Assembly: GCA_036498265.1 (NCBI GenBank)
Contig: DASYFT010000039.1
Coordinates: 1-60,714, forward strand
Source of the DNA: Palsa-744 sp036498265
GTDB lineage: Bacteria > Actinomycetota > Thermoleophilia > Solirubrobacterales > Solirubrobacteraceae
DNA: 60,714 bases
Direction of reading: 5' to 3'
Shown here: in pieces, positions 50,366-58,650 of the stretch
Layout: every line of letters begins with the position of its first letter
How positions within the stretch are numbered: position 1 is the first letter of the stretch
The notes under the pieces: generated by a model
Told to the model about the DNA's origin: nothing
What the model saw: only the letters and a program-made list of their open reading frames with translations
Databases searched by the model: none
Made by a program: the position numbers and the translations under genes

Positions 50366-51140
50366 GGAGCAGCACGATCAGCGCCACGGCGACCGGCACG
50401 GTCGCGGGCAGCTCGCTGACGAAGAGGAAGAGCAGGTCGAACGCGAGGGCAAGCGCGCCGGTGAGCAGCGCGCCGCCCAGCTGCAGCCGGCGGCCGGCGA
50501 TCACGGCCAGCAACCCGCCGAGCACGCCCGCCACGAACAGGTCTCCGTATCCCATGACGGCGGAGCCGAAGATCTCGGTCTGGAGCCGCGGCAGCCCGGC
50601 GGCCGGGTGCGCCGCGTTGAGCGCGTTGTTGGGCTTCTGCAGAAGGTCGGAGACGACCAGCGCCGTGTCGGCCGCGGCCATCGCGATGACGCCGCCCGCG
50701 AGCCAGGTCGGCGGCGTGACGGCGGCCAGCAGAGCGCCGAGTGCGGCGCAGCTGAGGCCGGTCAGGATCACGGCGGCCGCCTCGCCCGCCAGCCCGCCGC
50801 GATCCGCCCAGGCGAGCGCGAACAGGGGCGCGACCAGCAGCGAGCGCACCGGGTGGGCTCCATACGTGAGCCAGCCCAGAGCCAGCGCGGCGAGCACGGG
50901 CACGCCGACGAGCGCCAGATAGGTGAGCCCCTGTGCGCTCGCGGTTTCCGCCGCCCGGATGACGATCACGGCCCCGACGATGGACAGCGGCGGCACCAAC
51001 GCCCAGCGGCGGCTGCGCAGGCGGGCGAGGGCCCCCGCCCGCGGTGGGCGCGGAAGCGCGACCACCGCGCCCTGCGCGAGGGACAGCACGGCGATCGAGA
51101 TCCAGAACGGAAGCACCCCGGTCAACATAGATACCCGCAT
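50268..51140 (-). CDS. Polytopic membrane protein with GxGD motif (presenilin/SPP-like candidate)
   Basis: A 290-residue protein with eight to nine hydrophobic segments. A membrane-embedded Asp (MAAADTALV, D158) is followed about 40 residues later by MGYGDLFVAGVL (GYGD, D200). A final-helix segment ELPATVPVAVAL starts near residue 243. This order (Asp, GxGD, Pro-Ala near the last helix) is that of A22-type intramembrane aspartyl proteases, with the PAL motif only approximate and the first Asp lacking its usual Tyr. The Arg-rich C-terminus overlaps rmuC. It is divergent from the MgtE-N/CBS gene, 50 bp away. Protease function is inferred. Confidence 0.6.
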   Translation of the reverse strand: MRVSMLTGVLPFWISIAVLSLAQGAVVALPRPPRAGALARLRSRRWALVPPLSIVGAVIVIRAAETASAQGLTYLALVGVPVLAALALGWLTYGAHPVRSLLVAPLFALAWADRGGLAGEAAAVILTGLSCAALGALLAAVTPPTWLAGGVIAMAAADTALVVSDLLQKPNNALNAAHPAAGLPRLQTEIFGSAVMGYGDLFVAGVLGGLLAVIAGRRLQLGGALLTGALALAFDLLFLFVSELPATVPVAVALIVLLLRRRLTSAARRRRPAPRRRRLRAPAARRPAAR

Positions 51141-51190
51141 GGCGCCTCGCGGAGGCGGACGCCGGCGGGTCGCTGTGCGACGATGATCGC

Positions 51191-52468
51191 GTGAGCGCGG
51201 CAGCCACGCAGGCACCCCCGATCCTGCACCTCTCATCGCTCGTCGGCAGTCCGCTGCGCGACTCCGACGGCGAGCAGCTGGGGAAGGTCGAGGACGTGAT
51301 CGTGCGGCTGGGCGGGACCGGCTATCCGCCGATCACCGGCTTCCTCGTGAAGGTGGCAGGGCGCACGTCCTACCTCGGCGTGGACCGGGTCTCGGAGATC
51401 GGCCCGGACGGCGTCGTGCTGCGAAAGGCCAAGCTCGACCTTCGGCGCTTCGAGCGACGGCCCGACGAGGTGCTGCTCAAGCGGGACCTGCTCGACCGCC
51501 AGCTGATCAACGTCGAGGGCGCGCGGCTCGTGCGCGCCAACGAGATCGAGCTCGCGCTCGTCGGCGGAAGCTGGCGGGTCGTGGGCGTCGACACCGGCCC
51601 CCGCGGAGGGCTTCGCCGCCTGCTGCCCAAGCCACTGGGCGCCCACATCGCGCCGGGAGAGTTCCTGGACTGGGCCTGCGTGGAGCCGTTCGTCGGCCAC
51701 GTGCCGAGCGTCCGCCTGCGCATCCCCCACCCCAAGCTGGCCAAGCTGCACCCGGCGCAGATCGCAGACCTCGTCGAGGCGGCTTCCCGTCAGGAGGGCG
51801 AGGAGATCATCCAGGCGGTCGGCGACGACGACCGGGAGCTCGAGGCGGACGTGTTCGAGGAGCTCGACGATCAGCACCAGCGCGAGTTCCTCGAGGACCG
51901 CCCCGACGAGCAGGTCGCGGAGATCCTCTCGCGGATGGCGCCCGACGATGCCGCGGACGTGCTCGGGGAGATCGACGAGGAGCGGCGCGAGCGGGTGCTG
52001 CGCCTGCTTCCCGTGAGCCACCGCGTGAAGGTGAGGGCGCTGCTGGGCTATGACGCGGCGGAGGCCGGCGGGTTGATGAGCCCCGACTTCCTGCTGGTCA
52101 AGGCCTCGATGTCCGCCGGAGACGCAGTCGAGGCGGTCAGGCACAGCAGCATCGAGCCCGAGCTCCTGAACACCGTGTTCGTTGCCGCCTCCGATGGGTC
52201 CCCCGAGGGAAGCGTGCCGGTGACGGCGCTGCTGCGGGCCGCACCCGGCGCGCGGGTCGGTGAGCTGGTCCGGCACGAGGTCCCTTCGCTGTCGCCGGAC
52301 ACCCCGTTCGAGGAGGTCGCGCGGCTGATGGCCGACTACAACCTGACCGCGATCGCGGTCGTCGACGAGCGCGGGCGCATGGTCGGGGTGGTCACGGTGG
52401 ACGACGTGCTCGAGGCGATGCTGCCCCGCGGGTGGCGGCGGCGTTTCGGCCTGCTCGGCGAGGACTGA
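51191..52468 (+). CDS. Soluble PRC-barrel / MgtE-N / CBS domain protein (Mg2+ sensor-like)
   Basis: A 425-residue protein from a GTG start. It has two PRC-barrel-like segments (about 10-75, SPLRDSDGEQLGKVEDVIV; about 90-150), an MgtE N-terminal superhelical domain (about 185-300, MAPDDAADVLGEIDEERRER) and a CBS pair (about 310-420, SPDTPFEEVARLMADYNLTA; VVTVDDVLEAMLP). The Mg2+-channel membrane domain of MgtE is absent. In MgtE the N and CBS domains sense cytosolic Mg2+ and gate the pore. It lies 39 bp before an NRAMP-related transporter gene, so it probably regulates that carrier. The membrane-channel annotation often given to such proteins would be wrong here. Confidence 0.82.
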   Translation: MSAAATQAPPILHLSSLVGSPLRDSDGEQLGKVEDVIVRLGGTGYPPITGFLVKVAGRTSYLGVDRVSEIGPDGVVLRKAKLDLRRFERRPDEVLLKRDLLDRQLINVEGARLVRANEIELALVGGSWRVVGVDTGPRGGLRRLLPKPLGAHIAPGEFLDWACVEPFVGHVPSVRLRIPHPKLAKLHPAQIADLVEAASRQEGEEIIQAVGDDDRELEADVFEELDDQHQREFLEDRPDEQVAEILSRMAPDDAADVLGEIDEERRERVLRLLPVSHRVKVRALLGYDAAEAGGLMSPDFLLVKASMSAGDAVEAVRHSSIEPELLNTVFVAASDGSPEGSVPVTALLRAAPGARVGELVRHEVPSLSPDTPFEEVARLMADYNLTAIAVVDERGRMVGVVTVDDVLEAMLPRGWRRRFGLLGED

Positions 52469-52507
52469 ATAGACTGCCGCGCGTGAGCGTCTCCAGCGGG
52501 AAGTTCG

Positions 52508-53818
52508 ATGGCGGTCCGAGTACCGTCCGTCATGCGCCGCGTCCGGTCGGCCACCCTTGGCCGGCCGCGTCTCCCTGCCCGGCTTAGCCCGCGACGCGCT
52601 CGGATCTTCGCCTTCGTAGGGCTGCTCGGCCCGGGGCTCATAGCGGCGAACGCCGGCAACGACGCGGGCGGCATCGCCACCTACTCCGCCGCCGGGGCGA
52701 AGTTCGGCTACGAGCTGCTCTGGACGCTGGTCATCATCACCATCTCGCTGGCGATCGTGCAGATGCTGGCGGCACGGATGGGCGTCGTGACAGGCAAGGG
52801 CCTGGCCGAGCTGATCCGCGAGGAGTACGGGATCCGGTGGTCTGTGCTGGCGACGCTCGCCGTCCTGATCGCCAACCTCGGCATCTGCGTCTCGGATTTC
52901 GTGGGCGTGGGCGCCGGGCTGGCGCTCGCCGGGATACCGGCCCAGATCTCTGTCCCTGTGGCCGCGGTGGGCATCTGGCTGATCATCGTGCGGGGCTCCT
53001 ACCGCTCGGCCGAGCGGATCTTCATCTGGTTCACGCTCCCCTTCTTCGCCTACCCCGTGGCTGCCATCCTCGCGCACCCGGACTGGGGCGAAGTGGGCAG
53101 GTCGCTGGTGGTCCCCCACATCCACCTGAACTCGACCTACCTGCTGATCCTGATCGCCACAGCGGGGACCACGATCACGCCGTACATGCAGCTCTACCTG
53201 CAGTCGGCCGTCGTGGAGCGCGGCGTCCGGCAGGAGGAGCTGCGCCGCGAGGAACGCGAAGCCGTGTCGGGGGCGGTGTTCGCGAACCTGATCGCGATTT
53301 TCATCGTCATCGCCACGGGGGCGACGCTGTTCGTCCACGGCGTGCACGAAATCTCATCCGCGGCCGAAGCGGCGCGCGCGCTCAACCCGTTCGCCGGTCG
53401 TTACGCGGAGGCGCTGTTCGCGATCGGGCTGGTCGGCGCGAGCCTGCTCGCGGCGGCGATTCTGCCGATCGCCACCTCCTACGTGATCTCCGAGTCGCTC
53501 GGCTACGAGAAGGGCATCGGCCGCCGCCGGGAGGAGGCGCCGGTGTTCGTCGGCGTGATCACCGCGATGATCGCCATCAGCACGGTGGTCGCCGTCATCC
53601 CCGGGGTGCCGGTGATCTCGTTGCTGGTGGGCGTCCAGGTGATCAACGGGGTGCTTCTCCCCATAAACCTGTTCTTCATCTGGCGGCTGTCGCGCCGCGA
53701 GCACCTGATGGGCGAGCGGCGCGTGCGCGGGGCGCTCGACGTGACGATGGCGGTGACCGTGGTGCTGCTGTCGAGCCTCTCGCTGATCCTCGTTCTGGTG
53801 ACGGTGGCGGGCCTCTAG
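52508..53818 (+). CDS. NRAMP-related divalent metal transporter with altered metal site
   Basis: A 436-residue carrier with about eleven membrane segments. The first helix reads GPGLIAANAGNDAGGIATYS; aligned with the canonical NRAMP GPG...DPGN, Asp52 is kept but Pro becomes Ala53 and the metal-binding Asn becomes Gly55. In helix 6 the MPH motif that supplies the transition-metal Met is replaced by TTITPYMQ (221-228). These changes fit NRAMP-related Mg2+ transporters (NRMTs, described from an actinobacterium) better than Mn/Fe importers. The upstream gene encodes an MgtE-like Mg2+ sensor. Ion preference is inferred. Confidence 0.85.
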   Translation: MAVRVPSVMRRVRSATLGRPRLPARLSPRRARIFAFVGLLGPGLIAANAGNDAGGIATYSAAGAKFGYELLWTLVIITISLAIVQMLAARMGVVTGKGLAELIREEYGIRWSVLATLAVLIANLGICVSDFVGVGAGLALAGIPAQISVPVAAVGIWLIIVRGSYRSAERIFIWFTLPFFAYPVAAILAHPDWGEVGRSLVVPHIHLNSTYLLILIATAGTTITPYMQLYLQSAVVERGVRQEELRREEREAVSGAVFANLIAIFIVIATGATLFVHGVHEISSAAEAARALNPFAGRYAEALFAIGLVGASLLAAAILPIATSYVISESLGYEKGIGRRREEAPVFVGVITAMIAISTVVAVIPGVPVISLLVGVQVINGVLLPINLFFIWRLSRREHLMGERRVRGALDVTMAVTVVLLSSLSLILVLVTVAGL

Positions 53819-53826
53819 GCGCTCGC

Positions 53827-53847
53827 GCGCGGCGGCGTCGGCCGCGC
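53827..53847. terminator. Hairpin between convergent genes
   Basis: GCGCGGC-GGCGTCG-GCCGCGC is a perfect 7-bp stem in the 36-bp gap between the stops at 53818 (plus) and 53855 (minus). No U tract is present. Confidence 0.4.
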
Positions 53848-53854
53848 CGTCGAA

Positions 53855-54805
53855 CTAGGGATGGACGAGCAGCGTCGCCCCGATCGCGCCCCCGAGATCC
53901 CCGAGCGCGGCGACGTGCACGTGCGGCGGGCGCCAGTCGATGAACAGGTGCGGCTGCATCGCTTCGGTGATCCGCTTGACGTACGGATGCCCGAGGCGCA
54001 CGCCGAGCCCGCCGCCGACTATCACCCCCTGCACGTCGAGCAGGTTCACCGCCGAGGCCACCCCCGCACCCAGCGCCTCCACGGCGCGGTCGATGATCTG
54101 GATGGCCAGCTTGTCACCGTGGTCGAGCGCGCGCGCCCAGACCCCGCTCGTGACGCGGGTGCGCTGACGCTCCTTCATCAGCTTGAACAGGTCCGTCTTG
54201 CGGCCTTTCTCGACGAGCCTGCGCGCGTGCTCTTCCATCGCCGCGCGCCCGGCGTAGGCCTCCATGCAGCCGCGCCGCCCGCAGGTGCAGCGAGCGCCGT
54301 TGATCTCCACGACCATGTGGCCGATCTCACCGGCCCCGCCGCGGCCACGCCAGGGCTTGCCGTCGAGGATCAGCCCGCCGCCGACGCCGGTGCCCCAGAA
54401 GACGCCGAGCAGCGAGGTGTAGAGCCGGCCGGCGCCGAGCTTGAACTCGGCCAGCGTGGCGAGCTGCACGTCGTTGCCGACTCGAACCTCGGCGCCCAGC
54501 GCCGAGCGGAGGGTCTCCGCCAGCGGGAAGCTCACCTCCCAGCCCGGCAGGTTGCGCGCGTTGCTGACGCTGCCATCCTCGATCGTGCCGGGGGATCCGA
54601 CGCCGATGCCGGCCAGCTCCGCCGGGTCGAGCTCGGCGGCCATGGCGGCGTCGCGCATCGCGCTGGCCATCTCCGCCGCCACGTCGGCGGGGCCGCCGCT
54701 GATCGGCGTGCCGCGGCGGGCGGAGCCGAGCACGCTGAAGTCCTCATCGACGACGACCGACTGGATCTTCGTCCCCCCCAGGTCGATGCCGCCGTAGCTC
54801 GCCAC
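53855..54805 (-). CDS. ROK family sugar kinase (glucokinase-like)
   Basis: A 316-residue ROK protein. The ATP-binding start GIDLGGTKIQSVVVDED, sugar-site NDVQLATLAEFKLGAG, the HMVVEINGARCTCGRRGCME zinc motif and the EAYAG signature are intact. There is no N-terminal HTH, so it is an enzyme rather than a repressor; glucose or N-acetyl sugar phosphorylation is likely. GATGAT lies 8 nt before the GTG start on the minus strand, predicting a leaderless mRNA. The 102-bp gap to the SLT gene stop holds nothing notable. Confidence 0.9.
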   Translation of the reverse strand: MASYGGIDLGGTKIQSVVVDEDFSVLGSARRGTPISGGPADVAAEMASAMRDAAMAAELDPAELAGIGVGSPGTIEDGSVSNARNLPGWEVSFPLAETLRSALGAEVRVGNDVQLATLAEFKLGAGRLYTSLLGVFWGTGVGGGLILDGKPWRGRGGAGEIGHMVVEINGARCTCGRRGCMEAYAGRAAMEEHARRLVEKGRKTDLFKLMKERQRTRVTSGVWARALDHGDKLAIQIIDRAVEALGAGVASAVNLLDVQGVIVGGGLGVRLGHPYVKRITEAMQPHLFIDWRPPHVHVAALGDLGGAIGATLLVHP

Positions 54806-54907
54806 CGCCGCGGATCATCGCAGAGACCCCGGGCCCTCCAGGACGGGCGCAGGAGGCTGCCGTTCGCTCACGCAACACCGCGGTGAGGACCGCTGCGGAT
54901 AGTGGAG

Positions 54908-57430
54908 CTAGTGCTGCTGCTTGGGGTCCGGAACAGCCGAGGAGCTCGGCTTGGTCTTGACGCTCGGTGCCGGCAGCGTCCCGATCCTCGTGATCAGCTG
55001 TTCCCACTGGGTCGGGCTGACGTACGTGGGGGTCAGGCCCGCCGCCGGCGCGGCGTGGCCGGCTCGGACGGCGCGGGCGGCGGCCGCGGGGGTCTGCGTG
55101 GCCGGAGGCCCGGCGGGCTGGAAGGCCAGGCGGACGCGGTCCCAGTAGGCGGGCGCGGCGTGGGTGGCGGGCGCGCCGGGGTAGCGCATCAGGCTGGTGA
55201 TCGCGTGCGGCACGAATTCGGGCGGCAGCGTGAGCAGCGTGCGGACCGTCAGGTCCGTGATCGTCCCCGTTCCCTGGTGCCCCGCTATCGAGACGCCGTT
55301 GATCGCCGATATGTCCACCGCGTTGGCCGCCGCGGCGCCGAACGCGTTCGGGCGTCCGTGAGCGCACTGCAGCGCCCCGACGTTCGGCTTCAGGCCGCTG
55401 CGAGAGAGGAACGCGAGCATCGCCAGCACGCGCCTGTCGACCCTGCCGGATGCGACTTCGTGACGCGAGCAGGTGTCCATCCCGATCCCCGGGTCCGAGA
55501 GAACGGTGCGCTCGAGCTGCGGTTTGGACATCAGCAGCACGTCGCTGGCTGTCGCGCCCAGGAGCACGTTTTCGGCCTTGGCGCCCTGCGGGTGCAGGGC
55601 CGACTCGAGCTGCGCCCAGTTGGCGAGGATGGGGCGCGGGTCGATCGTGTTCGAGTCGCCCGCGGGACGTATCGCAAAGCGCAGGTGCCCCGCCTTGGCA
55701 CCGTGCGGCACTCGCACGTGCCCGAGCACGGTGCCACTCGCCACTACCGACCCCTTGGCCAGCGCCACGCGGTTGCTCTTGCTCGAGCGGCTGACGGTTC
55801 GCGCGATCCTCGACGCGGCGCGCGCGTCGGGGTTGCCGGGATGCGCGAAGAGCCGGACCTTGGCGCCGGGGGGCGGCGCTTCGGCCGCCGCGGCACGGGT
55901 GACGACCGTCCCCGCGTGCGCCTTGCGCGCGGGAGCCTTGACGGACAGCGTCACCGGAGGCTGGCTGCCGGCGCTGGCGGCGCGGGAAGGCGTCGGGTCA
56001 CGCCGGCTCGCCGCTTCGATGACCGGTGACTTCAGCGACGAACGCTTGGGGGGCGCGATCGTGTAGGTCGGGGCGATGCTGCCGAGGCCGGCGTAGGTGA
56101 ACACGTCGCCGTAGACATCGCGGAGGACCAGGTAGCTGCCGAGCCGGCGCGAGTGACCGAGCCCGACCACGCGTCCGTCCTGGACGGCTACCACGGCGGC
56201 GTCCGGGCCCGTGGTGAGTTCGGCCAGCTGCAGCGTCTGTGCCGCGGATGCCGCCGTGGCGGCCGCCGCGGCGGCGGCGGGAGCGGGCGTCGCGGGCGTG
56301 CCGGGCGCCGGGGCAGTGCTGCCCGCGGGGGCGGCCGGAGCGGTGTCGGTGTGACCGGACGCCGCGCCGGCGGCCGTGCTCGGCGTCGGGGTCACCGGCG
56401 TGGCATGCCCGGTGGCCGTCGAGACCGACGAGAGCGAGGCGGCCCACGCGACCTGCTTGCCGGTGATCGGCAGCCGCCCGTCGGTGAGCCCCGTGAGGGT
56501 CGCGATGACGCTCTTCGGGTAGCTCGAGATCAGCTTGGCACGCAGGAGCACCGAGGAGACGTATTCCTCGGAGTGGTTGTAGGCGAGGATCGCGGCGTGC
56601 AGATCCGTCGCTGCGCCCGCGGCGCGCAGGTACCGGGCCGCGGCGAAGACCGCGTCCACGGGGTTGTACGGGTCCGCGTAGCCTGCATCGAGCGCGTCCA
56701 CTCCGTACTGCAGCCACGTTTCCGGCATGAACTGCATCCAGCCGACCGCGCCGGCGCTCGAGACGGACTGGTCGGTGCCGTAGTTGGTCTCGATTTCGTT
56801 CACCGCCGCGAGGATCTGCCACGGCACGCCGTACTGGACGGCGGCCGCCTTGTAGATCGGCAGCAGGAACAGCGGGATGCGGTAGAAGCCGAGCGCCTGG
56901 ACGGAGGCCGCAGAGGACGCGAGCTCGGCAGCGAGCGCGCTGGCCTGGCCGGCGATGAGCTGCGGCGAGACGGCCACGTTGTTCGCGGCTCCCGGTTTGA
57001 CGCCGGGCTTGGCGGCGCCGGTCGTGCCGTTCGCGGTCGCGCTCTGGTTGGGGTTCTGCTGCTTGCCGGAGCTGCTGCGCTGGCGGCGCTGGAGCACGAC
57101 CGTCGGGGCCACGGGAGAGGCCTGGCTGTTCGGTGCAGCGGGCGCCGAGGGCTTCGAGGGCTTGCGCGAGGGCGGCGGCGGGGCCACGATCGTGGTCGCG
57201 GTCGTGTTCGAGGGCTGGGCCGGTTCGGGCGCCGGCGGTGCCGGCACGGCGGTGGTGGTCGTCCCCGCGGCCGCCGAGCCTTCGCCTCCGGCCGCAGTCC
57301 CGGCTCTGCCGGTCGTGCCGAGCGCCGTTCCTGGCTGGCCGGCCAGCCAGGCGGCCGTCATGCCGCTGCCGGCGAGCGCCGAGAGCATCGCGTACCACGC
57401 CCGACGGCGGGCGTTGTTCAGGGGCTGCAT
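54908..57430 (-). CDS. Multidomain cell-wall hydrolase: lytic transglycosylase, M23-like and C-terminal peptidase-like regions
   Basis: An 840-residue exported protein. After a signal/anchor and a Thr/Pro/Ala-rich linker, an SLT domain lies at about 195-325 (VNEIETNYGTDQSV with the catalytic Glu; GAVGWMQFMPETWLQYG; AILAYNHSEEYVSSV). A LytM/M23-like region follows (VVAVQDGRVVGLGHSRRLGS; later GHLRFAIRPAGDSNTIDPRP), but the zinc-ligand motifs look degenerate, so it may bind rather than cut. A C-terminal region with NAVDISAINGVSIAGHQGTG resembles M15-type peptidases; the role is inferred. ATG 57430 starts MQPLNNARRRAW. It probably remodels peptidoglycan. A potentially structured leader lies upstream. 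Confidence 0.8.
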   Translation of the reverse strand: MQPLNNARRRAWYAMLSALAGSGMTAAWLAGQPGTALGTTGRAGTAAGGEGSAAAGTTTTAVPAPPAPEPAQPSNTTATTIVAPPPPSRKPSKPSAPAAPNSQASPVAPTVVLQRRQRSSSGKQQNPNQSATANGTTGAAKPGVKPGAANNVAVSPQLIAGQASALAAELASSAASVQALGFYRIPLFLLPIYKAAAVQYGVPWQILAAVNEIETNYGTDQSVSSAGAVGWMQFMPETWLQYGVDALDAGYADPYNPVDAVFAAARYLRAAGAATDLHAAILAYNHSEEYVSSVLLRAKLISSYPKSVIATLTGLTDGRLPITGKQVAWAASLSSVSTATGHATPVTPTPSTAAGAASGHTDTAPAAPAGSTAPAPGTPATPAPAAAAAAATAASAAQTLQLAELTTGPDAAVVAVQDGRVVGLGHSRRLGSYLVLRDVYGDVFTYAGLGSIAPTYTIAPPKRSSLKSPVIEAASRRDPTPSRAASAGSQPPVTLSVKAPARKAHAGTVVTRAAAAEAPPPGAKVRLFAHPGNPDARAASRIARTVSRSSKSNRVALAKGSVVASGTVLGHVRVPHGAKAGHLRFAIRPAGDSNTIDPRPILANWAQLESALHPQGAKAENVLLGATASDVLLMSKPQLERTVLSDPGIGMDTCSRHEVASGRVDRRVLAMLAFLSRSGLKPNVGALQCAHGRPNAFGAAAANAVDISAINGVSIAGHQGTGTITDLTVRTLLTLPPEFVPHAITSLMRYPGAPATHAAPAYWDRVRLAFQPAGPPATQTPAAAARAVRAGHAAPAAGLTPTYVSPTQWEQLITRIGTLPAPSVKTKPSSSAVPDPKQQH

Positions 57431-57808
57431 GCCGTGCGTTCGCTCATCTCGGGGGTCGTCCCATGGTTGTGGCTGGCGTGGCTGGCCCACAAACGCGGGT
57501 ACGCCCACCGGGATTCATATCGGCAGGCAACCATCAATCCGTAAAGGATTCGTAATCGAATGCGCAAATCGTCTCATGGCGATCGAGCCCGTCATCGTCC
57601 GGGTGCCGAAGGTAGCGAGGTTCGAGGCGGAACCCTCCGGGGGTGACGCAGGCTAGGTTCGAGCGAACGCGCGCCAGCCCTGCGCGGGGGTGGCGCCGAC
57701 GGTCGGGCATCGCTTGGCATCGCATGTGTCGAACCGCTCTATTGTTCACGACCGGGGTTTTATATGACATAGCCGGCGAGATTGCGTCGGTACGGGCGAG
57801 GAGGCGGG
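57431..57808. other. Intergenic region between the divergent SLT-hydrolase and secreted-protein genes
   Basis: No gene is supported in these 378 bp. The left 130 bp contain the inverted repeats annotated as a leader RNA candidate. The right part has an AT-richer patch (57758-57770, TTTTATATGACAT) and TTGTTC at 57742-57747, possible promoter elements for the gene at 57809, though the spacing is not canonical. Confidence 0.5.
57461..57561 (-). ncRNA. Candidate structured 5' leader (riboswitch-like) of the cell-wall hydrolase
   Basis: On the minus strand several pairings are possible. ATTCG-TAAT-CGAAT (57548-57561) and AATCC-TTTAC-GGATT (57536-57550) share a strand and exclude each other. ATGGTTG (57534-57528) can pair with CAACCAT (57469-57463), while TTGTGG (57492-57487) can pair with CCACAA (57472-57467), using some of the same bases. 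Such alternatives suggest a switch. Cyclic di-AMP (ydaO) riboswitches often precede wall hydrolases in actinobacteria, but a match to that class is only a guess. Confidence 0.4.
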
Positions 57809-58579
57809 ATGGTTGCAGGGGCTCGTTGGGTCGCGGCGGCGCTGAGCGGGGCGCTCCTCCTGCTCGCGCCCGCTGCACGGGCGCAGGAGACGGTGAGCAT
57901 CACCTCGGCGACCTTCTCGCCTGACCGCCTTGGCGTTCCGACGAACGTCTTCGGCAGCGCCACGATCGCCTCGACCACGGGGCCGGTGCCCTCCCCGATC
58001 CGCCATGTGAACGTGTACGGGCCGGCCGGCGTGACGCTCGACCTGCAGGGCAGCGCCATATGCGACAGGGAACGCCTCGAACGGATCGGCCCGTCGGCGT
58101 GTCCTCCCAACTCCAAGGCGGGCGTCGGCGGCGGACAGGGCATCTACATGATCGGCAAGGAGCTGGTCGAAGAGGAATACACGCTCGACTTCTTCCTCGC
58201 CGACAACCGTCCGGGCCACGTGTCGCTGCTCGTCTTCCTGATGGGATCGAAGCCGGTGGCCGTCGAAATGGTCTTCCCGCCGGCGCCCGTCATCCGCGGC
58301 CCCAAGCCCTACGGTCTCGGCTTCAGCGTGGAAGTGCCCGAAATCAAAGTGCTGCCGGAAGCGTCGAACGCCTCGGCCAAGAGCGCCTTCTTGACGCTCG
58401 GCGCCAAAGGCGTCACCTACTACAGAACGGTCCACGGCAGGCGAAGGCTCTTCCACGTCAAGGGGATCATCCTCCCCCCGAGCTGTCCGCAGGGCGGCTG
58501 GCCGGTCGCGTCGCAGTTCACCTTCGAAGACGGCTCGACGGTGATGGCCAAGCGCACCGTCCCGTGCCCGAGGCACTGA
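57809..58579 (+). CDS. Secreted protein of unknown function
   Basis: A 256-residue exported protein. The signal peptide GARWVAAALSGALLLLAPAARA ends at a likely AxA site before QETVSI. The mature domain is beta-rich with four Cys (SAICDRERLE, SACPPNSKAG, PPSCPQGG, VPCPRH), probably two disulfides; the conserved-looking GPSACPPNSKAGVG resembles proteins repeated in Solirubrobacter-type genomes. No enzyme motif is seen. ATG 57809 has a GAGGCGGG ribosome site; the frame is open 27 bases further upstream. Confidence 0.7.
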   Translation: MVAGARWVAAALSGALLLLAPAARAQETVSITSATFSPDRLGVPTNVFGSATIASTTGPVPSPIRHVNVYGPAGVTLDLQGSAICDRERLERIGPSACPPNSKAGVGGGQGIYMIGKELVEEEYTLDFFLADNRPGHVSLLVFLMGSKPVAVEMVFPPAPVIRGPKPYGLGFSVEVPEIKVLPEASNASAKSAFLTLGAKGVTYYRTVHGRRRLFHVKGIILPPSCPQGGWPVASQFTFEDGSTVMAKRTVPCPRH

Positions 58580-58637
58580 GCGGCTTCGGCCTCCCGTGCG
58601 CCGCGGGCGTGCAGCATCCGTGAGACCCTCGACCCGG

Positions 58638-58643
58638 TAACCT
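58638..58643 (+). promoter_or_regulatory. -10 hexamer for secG (leaderless)
   Basis: TAACCT is followed by exactly 7 nt and then the secG GTG, the same layout as at 1503, 4911 and murJ. Confidence 0.45.
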
Positions 58644-58650
58644 GGCACTC

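Noticed and set aside
52483..52587. Small frame from GTG 52483, 8 nt after TAGACT, overlapping the NRAMP start
   Set aside because: The peptide is only 34 residues and low-complexity, in a different frame from the transporter. The TAGACT may instead be the transporter's promoter with a short leader.
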